Shown one piece after another: positions 38,001 to 47,100 of a DNA stretch of 64,000 bases (positions are counted from its first letter, which is position 1; the number at the start of each line of letters is the position of its first letter). Source of the stretch: Ostrinia nubilalis. Taxonomy: Eukaryota > Arthropoda > Insecta > Lepidoptera > Crambidae. Both the position numbers and the translations under genes were made by a program. Below the pieces are notes generated by a model. It worked only from the letters and a program-made list of their open reading frames with translations, was not told the origin of the DNA and made no database searches. The DNA is taken from the NCBI RefSeq assembly GCF_963855985.1, contig NC_087106.1, positions 6,307,001 through 6,371,000 on the forward strand, given 5' to 3'.

Positions 38001-39281
38001 GAGCAAACTGAGCAACACTTGCTGCTAGACTTGGTAAGCAGACTGAGCAATACTTGCTGTTGGACTTGGTGAGCAAACTGAGCAAGTTTCGCTGCTTGAC
38101 TTGGTGAGCTAACTGAGCAACGCTTGTCATTAGACTTAGTGAGCAAACTGAGCATTACTTGCCGCCGGAATTGGTGAGCAAACTGAGCAACTCTCGCTGC
38201 TTGACTTTGTGAGCAAACTGAGCAATTCTTGTCGCTAGACTTAGTGAGCAAACTGAGCAACGCTCGCTGCTTGACTTGGTGAGCAAACTGAGCAACAATC
38301 GCTTGCAGCACATTCGTTAGTAGATGAGAGCATGCAATGCGCGTGCGTGACGGTGTACAACTGGGCCGACGGGCGCGGCGCCATCATCGGCGACTGCGTG
38401 TGCATCCCCGAGCCGCGGCTCAGCGTGCACAAGCGCGACTCGCCGGACTTGGTGAGCAACACTTAACGCTAGACTTACTGAGCAAACTGAGTGACGAGTA
38501 TTACTTAATTTGCTCACCAAGTCTGTTGACTTATTAAGTCTGTTAAATTAAGCAACACTCGCCACTGGATTTGGAGAGCAAACTGAGCAACACTCACCTC
38601 CTGAGTTCTAGACTAGGTTAGCGGACTGAGCAATACTTGCTGCTAGACTTGGTGAGAAAATTGAGCAATACTTGCTGCTAGACTTGGTGAGAAAATTGAG
38701 CAATACTTGCTGCTGGACTTGGTCAGCAAACTGAGCAATATTTGCTGCTAGACTTGGTGAGCAAAATGAGCATCACTTGTTGTTAGACTTGGTGGAAAAA
38801 CTGAGCAACACTTGCCGCGGAATTTGGGTGAGTAAACTAAGCAACACTTGCCGTTGGACTTGGTGAGCAAACTGGCCAACACTTGCCCCGGACTTGGTAA
38901 GTAAACTGTCTAAACTTGCTGCTGGACTTAATGAGCAAACTGAGCAAGACTTGGCGCCGGACTTTCGCTTTATATCGTGGATGCGAGTTATGTAATAGAT
39001 ATGTCACGTTGTATAACAGAATTGACGGACTCCGTGAGCAAACTCAGAAACCTGGCTGCAAGAATAAAAACAACTTTTACAATTTTATTACAATTTTTTT
39101 TACTATTATTTTACACTCTCCTAACTTGCTATTCCTAACTTAGTATTTTAATTTTCCCCAGAAATACGACTTCAAATCGATACGCGTGAACAACCCGATG
39201 CAGATCCTTCTCAACGGGAAGCGAGTGGGCCGCAACCAGTTTGCTTGTACCAAGGTCACCAGCACCTACGAGATACACTGA
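23042..39281 (+). CDS. TTC5: TTC5/STRAP tetratricopeptide repeat protein
   Basis: Eight coding exons: 23042-23113, 23516-23648, 23882-24105, 24180-24479, 24833-25018, 25322-25500, 28131-28275 and 39162-39281. They total 1359 nt, giving 452 residues, close to the roughly 440 of vertebrate TTC5. Known role: TTC5 binds the N-terminal peptide of nascent tubulin at the ribosome and triggers tubulin mRNA decay; it was also described as the p300/JMY cofactor STRAP. Seen here: a TPR-rich first two thirds ('LNPHLVDAWNELGECYW', 'ALENFEYACRLDPPWGPPK') and the TTC5-type C-terminal OB fold ('VTVYNW', 'GAIIGDCVCIPEPRLSVH', 'ILLNGKRVGRNQ'). All junctions are GT-AG and in phase. The coding sequence looks intact, but introns 6 and 7 hold amplified copies of exons 6 and 7 that account for most of the gene's 16 kb. 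Confidence 0.95.
25501..27075 (+). repeat. tandem array of TTC5 exon 6 3' halves with donors
   Basis: Eight near-identical copies of the last ~95 nt of exon 6, each followed by GTGAGTG as in the real exon. The copies end at 25705, 25959, 26109, 26363, 26617, 26767, 26917 and 27067. Between them lie short degenerate pieces of the exon's 5' part ('aggtccatagacaatgacg'). The last three copies have a regular 150-bp period and others are 254 bp apart. None has the genuine acceptor (ttgttcaacag). Copies differ by very few bases, so amplification is recent or homogenised. Confidence 0.93.
27100..27490. repeat. imperfect inverted repeat, GCTCGAGC-rich
   Basis: 'atacggaccgcttgaagcag' at the left and 'agagcggtccgtgtat' at the right are imperfect inverted ends. 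The interior is studded with CTGCTCGAGCAG and GCTTCAAGCTG palindromes. Probably a DNA transposon remnant in TTC5 intron 6. Confidence 0.45.
27759..28076 (-). mobile_element. LINE 3' fragment in TTC5 intron 6, (AACG)n tail
   Basis: The minus strand reads 'IAKIKWKWAGHIARRADGRW' and 'RSVGRPPTRWTDDLVKVAGG', the C-terminus of an RTE-like LINE protein, then a CGAACGAACG tail. It is flanked by a 12-bp duplication, TTAATTTTGAGT, at 27747-27758 and 28077-28088. It is the best preserved 3' fragment here and lies just 5' of exon 7, leaving only about 40 bp of original intron before the acceptor. Confidence 0.88.
28276..38965 (+). repeat. donor-site-derived minisatellite filling TTC5 intron 7
   Basis: Unit of about 35 bp whose core, TTGGTGAGCAAACTGAGCA, spans the exon 7/intron 7 junction: the last bases of the exon (GGACTTG) plus GTGAGC. 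I estimate around 240 units, interrupted by exon 7 copies. Units vary in the second half (AATACTTGCTGCTAGA, AACACTCGCTGTTGGA, ATTACTTGCCGCCGGA types). Larger periods are visible: 313 bp (29828, 30141, 30454), about 598 bp (28276 and 28874) and about 106 bp (30720-30960). Stop codons are frequent in the exon frame, so this is not a coding array. Confidence 0.93.
28731..38451 (+). pseudogene. 16 full and 1 partial copies of TTC5 exon 7
   Basis: Full 143-nt copies start at 28731, 29828, 30141, 30454, 31007, 31480, 32388, 33111, 33456, 33812, 34506, 35099, 36467, 36880, 37436 and 38309. A partial copy (last 41 nt) is at 35724-35764. Each full copy is preceded by [T/G]GCAG and followed by GTGAGC, so both splice dinucleotides survive. 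All differ from the real 145-nt exon (28131-28275) by the same change after CACATTCG, which removes 2 nt. Other variation is minimal: AGTAGACG or AGTGGACG, and CACCAGCGGG, CACCAGCGCG, CACAAGCGCG or CACAAGCGGG near the end. Joined after exon 7 they read CAC ATT CGT TAG. Confidence 0.93.
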
Positions 39282-39421
39282 GATTGTATGGTACGTGGAT
39301 GGGATTGGGTGAGAGCGGCGCTGGGATTGGGTGAAACGACGCTAGGAATGGGTATGAAGGGTCCTACTGTTTTATAAGTTTAGCGCCTAATTTAGATACT
39401 AGATATATCTAGATGATACTG

Positions 39422-39427
39422 AATAAA
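39422..39427 (+). promoter_or_regulatory. poly(A) signal of TTC5
   Basis: AATAAA about 140 bp after the stop codon, followed by a T-rich stretch. Confidence 0.65.
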
Positions 39428-39617
39428 CATTTTTTCTTTCTTTCTTTCTAATTTAGTCAGAGCCTGAGGTAACGAGCGGCACCGGAGGGGTGACATTGAT
39501 ATACACTCGGCATCAAATAAAACGCACCTCCCGCAACAAGCACTTCTCAAACGTAAGCATCCCCACTTCCCACCAACATTGGTTCCATTTAAAAGCCTAG
39601 TTCTAAACTTCATTTCA

Positions 39618-40030
39618 TTAAAGCCTTGGGCAGACCAAACGCGGGGCAGTAGCAGCGCAGTTTGAATGCGGGCCCGCGCAAGTTGTAATACAAGAAACTC
39701 TTTGAAGTATGTCACACCAAATTTGAACGCGGGCCCGCGCTCCAACCGCGCCGCACTGCAACTGCCGAAATACAAACGAGGCGGCGCGGGTGCGGGACAG
39801 AAGCGGCGCGAACGCGGGCCCGCGCTGTTGTATTACTATGGCGGCCATATTACCATGACACACCGGACGCAGGGCGGTAGCAGCGGTAAAGCGGTTTTCG
39901 AATATTTAAATTTTTGACAACCGTCCGCGTTGCAACTGCTTTGAAACTGCGCTGCTTTCAGTGTGCCTCAGCTGCGCTGCAACTGACCCGCACTGCTTCT
40001 GACCTGCGTTTGGTCTGTGGAAGCCTTTAA
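39618..40030. mobile_element. GC-rich TIR element (MITE)
   Basis: The left end 'ttaaagccttgggcagacca' and the inverted right end 'ttaaaggcttccacagacca' both continue into AACGC. The interior is rich in GCGGGCCCGCG words, unlike the surrounding AT-rich DNA. Confidence 0.75.
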
Positions 40031-42294
40031 GGAAAGGTTTTTACCCCAAAAATGTGTTTTTAGAAGTCACTTCTACAAAAAATAGGTAGTTACGCTTGAG
40101 CCAACTTTTATGGCTATAAAACTGTTAAATTGGGATTAATGATTAATCGCTATCCATCTGTCAAAAAGGACACGTAAGATCATTATTTGGTTTTATAACC
40201 ACAAAAATTGGTCTAATTGATCCCAGAGGTGAGCCCCAAGTGAGGCCTTTTTTCAAGTCACATTTATGGTACCTTTGTTTATAAAAAAATTGAATGTGTT
40301 TTACTCTATGGATATTTATTGGGCTTTCAAATAACACCAATATTGTTGGGGCACAATGATTATGTCAGAAGAAAATCTTTAAAGTTCGCGTTGCGGAAGG
40401 TGCGATTTATTTGATGTTGAATATATTATGGCGTGATATAGCATTAGCGTTTAAAGTTACAAAAACACCCTCCCGTGCCGCTTCCATACCTCAGGCACTG
40501 ATTATGTTAATCGCTAGATCTATAGTATAATGTATGATGAAAATGTTGACACTTACAATGTAATTTTTTCCAACCTATTTAGAGATTGAAGAAATTTAAT
40601 TTATCTGTTGATTATTTTATTTTCTAGAATGTGCTGTCGATTTAGCGAGGGCTTCCGTAATTACGCTCACCATTTGGCACCACTGGCACGTAAAGTCCTA
40701 CCATTCGCTACTGGCTAACACAGTGGCGCCACCTAGAATGATAAACTATAGAAAAGAAACATATTTTTCGAAATTATTTACGGTGAGCCGTCCTACAGAC
40801 GATTTGAGGAGTTAAAATATGAAGTAGTAATGGAATAAAATAATAAATGACTGGAATTTAGAATTTTCGATGGTATATCCTAGCGTCGCATGGTTGCTAT
40901 TTTTTATAAAAATGTTTCCATGTAACATGGAATGCATTGGGTTAAAATATGATATCAAATGAAGAGCTATGCTTATTTAAACTTTTAACTGGTGCATGCC
41001 ACCATAATTATGCTTTATGCAGATACAATAAGTTTTAAACATTAAAGAGGCCAAAATGATTCGGAGGTGAATTGTTTTAGGCTGAGCGTAAGCGAGAAAG
41101 GGACGCAAATGTCACAGAACAGTATAGCACTAAGCAAAAAAAGGTCTTTACGTACCTTTATCGTTATATTGTACTTTCTTACAACATGTGGACGATATTT
41201 GCTTGATGACTGTTCTATGCTCATTTTTAGTCTTGAATGAATTTTAATACATTGATTTTTCCAATCTTTTAATTCCCAGTAAAACAGTTAAAATTTTTCA
41301 ATAAAATTATCCATACAAAATATGTAGTAGAATTTTCTTATAATATTTTGATACAAACGGTAGATTGATACATTGGTCAAAGTATACAAAATCCATACAG
41401 GGTTGTCTATTATTCGTGATCATCACTTTTTGTACTATCGCCCTGAAATCAATCAAGGTTATTCGAATGGGCAGAATGTGTTTCTGACAAGCAGGAAATA
41501 TGGTAAAATTGTCGTATAAATGACAACATTATCTATGAACAATGTCAATTTGACAGTCTTTCTATATTTCTACTTTTAACAAAAACACTGCGACATTTTG
41601 ACGTTGCTTTCATAGATAATGCTGCCACAGAATAGACTTATCTGTGTAGGTAAAATACTATTTATTACACTACTCACTAAACTAAGTTAGATGTAAGTTA
41701 TTATTCAGAAGCGAGAGAATTTGCTATGATGAAAAACTTTGACATAAAATTTGAATTAATGAAAAAAATGCTAAAATTGTTTATTGATATTTTATTTGAA
41801 CAGTATTATGTTTGTTAAACAAGAGTTTTAAATTACTAAAATGTTAAATTATTACATTATATTTAGGTTCATGTTTTCATGTCTTATTTTATGTGAAAAA
41901 ATGACTTCAAAATATTTCCAAGTGTTAAAACTTCACCAAAACATTATGGCAAATTTTTATTAATTGTTTAGGCGGAATGCACCTCATATAACATTCATAT
42001 CTTCTTAAAATACATACATACATAAATATGGTACATACTTAATAGTGCACATTTAATTTAATTAATTCTACTAACCTTTAGGCAAAGTTGTGAAACATTC
42101 CTAGTCTTTAATGAAACAATTTGTTAGTCCTTTACACAACATTTAATAGATGCGATACAAAAATGTAATAAAAGTGCTGTTTTTATAAATTGTATTTTAT
42201 TTCACGGTAACAATTAATGAGGACACAAACTAGCTACTTATAATACGTAACCATGATAGACTTTACTACACATATAATTAGGTAGAATACTATT
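40031..42294. other. intergenic, repeat fragments only
   Basis: No gene seen. 40655-40740 ('gctcaccatttggcaccact...cagtggcgccacc') is a fragment of the same repeat found inside 44446-44798 and at 62288-62615. Confidence 0.5.
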
Positions 42295-43681
42295 AGTCCA
42301 GTCAATGAATGCCTTAACGACGGTGTAGAGAGAAATCCGTGGAACACAATTTCTGACCTCGGGACTTTATTTAGCCTAGTTAGGTGGTGAACATAGCAAA
42401 AGTCCCCGCCCTTAGCCCTTGAGCCGGCGGGGAGAGGGGGGTTTAAAGGTACCACTTTTCGGTTTTTCGCTTAATCCTCGGAAACTATGCGTCCTAGTGA
42501 CATGACTACTATGAACCAAAAAAAGCTTATTCAATTTGCTACAGGTGAGACCGTCAAGTTTTTCTATATCTTGTATAGTTTTTGCGGCATCTGCTCTAGA
42601 AGGTCTGTAAAATTGGAAATTTTATTTTTGTCTTACATGTTCCCATCAGGAGAAAATCGACTAAATCAACATTGAGCAAACACTATAGACATGCGGGAGC
42701 ATGTTAAGCCTAGTTCCATGGAGGGGACTGCACCGTGCGTATATTTAGACGAACCAATTAGAGCCACTTTTGACTCCTCATCATTCAAAAACTACTGTGC
42801 ATTAACACTTCAAATTTGGCTCATGTATTGAGACTTGGAAGATATACATCAGCTTCAAATTTCATAAATATACCTCAAACGGTTATTTAGGTATTGACGT
42901 TCAAAAATCGATATTTAGAGCACTACTATCTATCTCTATCACATGTGAAATGTTAAAATTTACTGGTTTTTTATTTGTTCCTTTGTATTTACATAACTAC
43001 CTTTCTGGATGCCAAATTTGAACCTTCGAGGTCATCTGGAAGTGGTTAGAATTTGGTCTATAGGTCAGACATGTAGATTTTTGGACGTCAATATCTAAAG
43101 AACCGTTTGAGGCATATTTATGAAATTTGAAACTGATGCATATCTTGCAAGTCTCAACACATGAGCCAAATTTGAAGTGTTAATGCACAGTAGTTTTTGA
43201 GTGATGAGGAGTCAAAAGTGGCTCAAAGTGATTCGTCTAAATATACGCACGGTGTAGTCCCCTCGCTGGAACTAGGCTTAACATGCTCCCGCATGTCTAG
43301 AATGATTGCTCAATGTTGATTTAGTCGATTTTCTCCTGATGGGAACATGTAAGACAAAAATAAAATTTCCAATATTACAGACCTTCTGGAGCAGATGCCG
43401 CGAAAACTATACAATTCATAGAAAAACTTGTCTATCTCATCTGTAGCAAATTGAATATGCTTTTTTTGTTTCAAAGTAGTCATGTCACTAGGTGGCATAG
43501 TTTCCGAGGATTAAGCGAAAAACCGAAAAGTGGCACGTTTAAACCCCCCTCTCCCCGCCGGCTCAAGGGCTAAGGGCGGGGACTTTTGCTATTTTCACCT
43601 CCTAACTAGTCTAAATAAAGTCCTGAAGTCAGAAATTGTGTTCTACAGTTTTCCATCTATAATGCTTTATTGACTGGACTA
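42295..43681. mobile_element. 1.4-kb long inverted repeat (foldback element)
   Basis: Terminal AGTCCAGTCAAT at 42295 is mirrored by ATTGACTGGACT ending at 43681. The arms (about 42295-42915 and 43070-43681) run nearly the full length and flank a central ~155 bp. Both arms contain 'cccgcccttagcccttgagc', and each encodes the same short frame in mirror image, 'EILFLSYMFPSGENRLNQH'. Arms show scattered differences. It sits 430 bp beyond the stop of tsl-A. Confidence 0.9.
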
Positions 43682-43750
43682 TATTATGAGTTAAGAATGA
43701 TAGTTCTGGTACTTCTGTATTTAAATGTTGATTTGTAAGTCTTATTTACC

Positions 43751-43812
43751 TTTATTATTAGAGTCAAAAAGCTAACACCAAACGTCGTTAACTAATGAAA
43801 TGCCGTTTTATT
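43751..43812 (-). promoter_or_regulatory. candidate poly(A) signals of tsl-A
   Basis: Minus-strand AATAAA at 43807-43812 and 43751-43756, roughly 300-360 bp beyond the stop. Use of either is inferred. Confidence 0.35.
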
Positions 43813-44111
43813 CGTCCTTGCAAATACTAAAGCTATATTCACATTGCGACGTGACATGTGCTCATAAATAATTTGTGACTATTTTGAATATTTTAGTTAC
43901 AATAATAAATTAACACTTATGTAAAAGGAATTTAAAGGTACTCCTTTAGCTTTAGCGTGTACAATGTACCTAATGATGATGCTTTGTCGTAAATCTTTGT
44001 ACAGTCCACAGTACATCCGAAAGACTATATTTTTGTTCCAAGATCTCTCTTATTACAACTAATCAAATGCTGCTATTTAGCTTCATATGCTGTCTGTATT
44101 CTAAGTTGATA

Positions 44112-47100
44112 TCACGCATTAACCTCCCACAGCTTCAAATCGTTTTCGACAATCTCTGCGTACTTTTCCGCCTTGTTTCTGTCTTTGAACAAAGGCCTCA
44201 AGGTCTTTAGATCTAAGCCTAGTAAGGCCCCGTTGTCTGCCCGTAAGAGCTCGTTGAGTTTGTACGCTAGATACGGGCTATAGTGCAGCTTGAGTAGACT
44301 TGGTCGAGAGTAGAGGTACTGGCTTTCGCGTAGATTCTTTTTGGCCCAGGCCTCGACTGTTTTGTTGCCGCTTGCCACCTGTATCGTGAAAAATATTATT
44401 ATTATTAGAAATGCAGGTATTGCAGAATAAACATTATGGTTTATAGTACAGTCACAGCGTCAAATAGTTTGTGACACCCAAAGTAGCAAAAAAGTTGACA
44501 TATAAGTATAACACGTCTTTGTTACAATGAGGGCTATCGTTTTAGCGCTCACCAGTTAGCGCCACTGTAGAGTAAGGTCCTGTCACTTGCTAGTAGCAAA
44601 GACAGTGGCACCAAATGGTGAGCGCTAAAGTGGTAGGAGGACTATCGCATTTGCACTCATCAAGATGGCGCCACTGTAGAGTAAGGTCCTGTCAATCGCC
44701 AGGGGTGCCAACTGTTCAGTATAAAAACGATAGCCCTCATTGGAATAAGGTTGTGTTGTGTTGTCAACTTTTTGACCACTGGGTGTCACGAACTGTACAA
44801 GAGATGAAGACCTATTAGAAGTGCAGTAGTTTTTGTTTAGATATAGGCACGAGTACGTTAATTTACTTGAAATTATTATGGAGAAACGTCATCATTAGGT
44901 CATTTAGTCACACCGCAGGAGCTAAGTATTCAATTTAAAAGCATAGACTATTTGGGTTACACTCTATGCTGGCCAGAGAGGTTGAGGAGGCCTGACTTAT
45001 TGATTGATTAAATACTTATTTAATAAGTAAATATTTACAAGCATACCTACCATTAAAAATGAACGTTATCTATTTACTATGACACATCGGTAAATTAACT
45101 TATCTACTTTTAAATCAAATATTAGTTAACTCTCTTTTAATTTCTGATTGTTTTCGACTCTTTTGCTCATTATTATCGTTCTTAGTCATTATTTACGCTT
45201 TAATCTTTCAAGGATGTGTAATGGTTAAAACAAGTGACAAGCGTAAACTACACGTTTTTAACCGCGAAAATAGTAATTGGATCCGGCTAAATATGGTGCA
45301 ATCTTTGCTAAACTGAGGCAGAAAAGTTCTCGAGTAGCGACCGCGAGCCGGAAGACGTAGTGTGGGCAGGCCTTCCACTAGGTGGACCGACGATCTGGTG
45401 AAGATCGCGGGAGGTGCCTGAATGCGGGCGGATTAGGACCGGTCTTTGGGGGAGGCCTTTGTCCAGCAGTGGACGTCTTTCGGCTGAAACTAACGAACGA
45501 ACTATGTTAAGAATTGCCACACAGGATGCTGTCTGCGGTCGGGTCAAATGGATCGCAGCCCGAGTTATGTCGGTCTATACTCTCTATTCATTTTGTATTG
45601 ATACGGCCTGACCGTGCGGGCACGATCAAAGAACCCAAAACGCACCGCTGTTAGATTGCCTTGTCACACCTTCTGACAAATTATATTGCCTGGACCGCTG
45701 ACGGATTGCCCTGACCGACAATGAACAACGACAGAACGCAACCATTGTCGCAAATTCATTAACCTATGTTTAGACTTACCTTTATATCTCCCACTTGCTT
45801 CAAGAAATACGAAGAGAAGTAAAACCGCAAGTTGTCAGAGTTATTGCTAGCCTTCGCGTTTCGCACTTTTACGCGCATGTACGCTCGGAGAAGGTTGAAA
45901 CCGGAGCGCTTGTATTTGAACACCTGTAATATGAGAAGAATAGTATGTGTACCTATATGTGCTGACGAGGAAAAATAGAAAATCAAATCACCAGCGTTTA
46001 AAACGTGTTATTTCAAGCCATAGGTAAATAATATTACTATAAATTTTCTTTATTTTTTTGTCAAAAGCTGATGCAAAATATTACACTTTTTACTACTGAG
46101 CACTTAAGCTTAGAGCATTCTTATATTATAGACTAGCTGAGCCGGCAAATTTAGTACCGCCCTAGTCAATTAGTTTGTGACACGAGGAATGTACATTGCG
46201 GAAAATGGCAGAATACCTATAGCTATTTACTTCACCATTTTCCGCATTTATTGCAATTTTTCATAGGAAAAATGTTTTGTTCATCAGGGATAATGTAGGA
46301 TTTTTAGTACAGACAACAGCACATCCGACTATACATTTTCGTTACAAAGTAGCCCTTATCGCAACTACGTAATACCACAGTGTTTACGTTGACGTGCTGT
46401 CGACTGTACCTATTGACATGCCTGATTGAGATTATTTCTATGATCTAAATAAATGCACCTACCTGGTAAATGAAATTCCCCGTCACATACGAGTCGATAT
46501 AATGCGTCCCGTAGCTCTTCATAAACCGTCTAACTTCTGCAGTGTCACTGACATTTAAAGCATCCACCGCCCTTCCAACATGATCCTTCACCGCCACACC
46601 AGTCAGGTCATCCAGTTGAGCACTAGTGTGGGGCTTGGTCCACTTGACCAGGACGTAGCAGCAGTTCTCAAGTTTCCCATCGTACATGATGCCCATGGTG
46701 CGGAGGATTTCGTCGTCCACCCAATCGCCCATGAACGCTTTCCATGGTCTGTCTGTTCTGGAAAAGGGTGGTTGTTAGTGAAGGTTTTTAGAACGTGATT
46801 GGCAGGGGTTCTATGATAAGGATTGGGATGTGAAAAAAGTCTTTGGTGTCATCAATATAGGAACGGTCCCTATTACTAAGGCTTCCACCACACCAACGCG
46901 TGCAGATCGCCATCGCCGGCGCGATCATAGGGAAATTACAGGTCGCGTTAAATGTCATGGGTCGCGCGATCTGTCATTGGCCTTTGATCGCGCCGGCGAT
47001 GGCGATCTTTACCAATCTATGGAACTCTTTAATCTTTATACTACTGGTAACTTCTTTCCGCCATTTCTCGCATTCGTAAATGATGTAGTTTTAACTTTTA

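Noticed and set aside
28368..38462. Many minus-strand open frames reading 'LLSLLTKSS...CSVCSPSLA...' across the TTC5 intron 7 array
   Set aside because: They are translations of the minisatellite read backwards. Length follows repeat structure, no domain is present, and they lie antisense inside an intron.
28731..38537. Repeated plus-strand frames 'MRVRDGVQLGRRARRHHRR...'
   Set aside because: This is the shifted frame of the exon 7 copies, not a new arginine-rich peptide family. It has no independent promoter or conserved stop context.
28276..38965. Possible CRISPR-like or protein-repeat array
   Set aside because: Eukaryotic intronic minisatellite with variable units and no unique spacers; stop codons occur in the exon frame.
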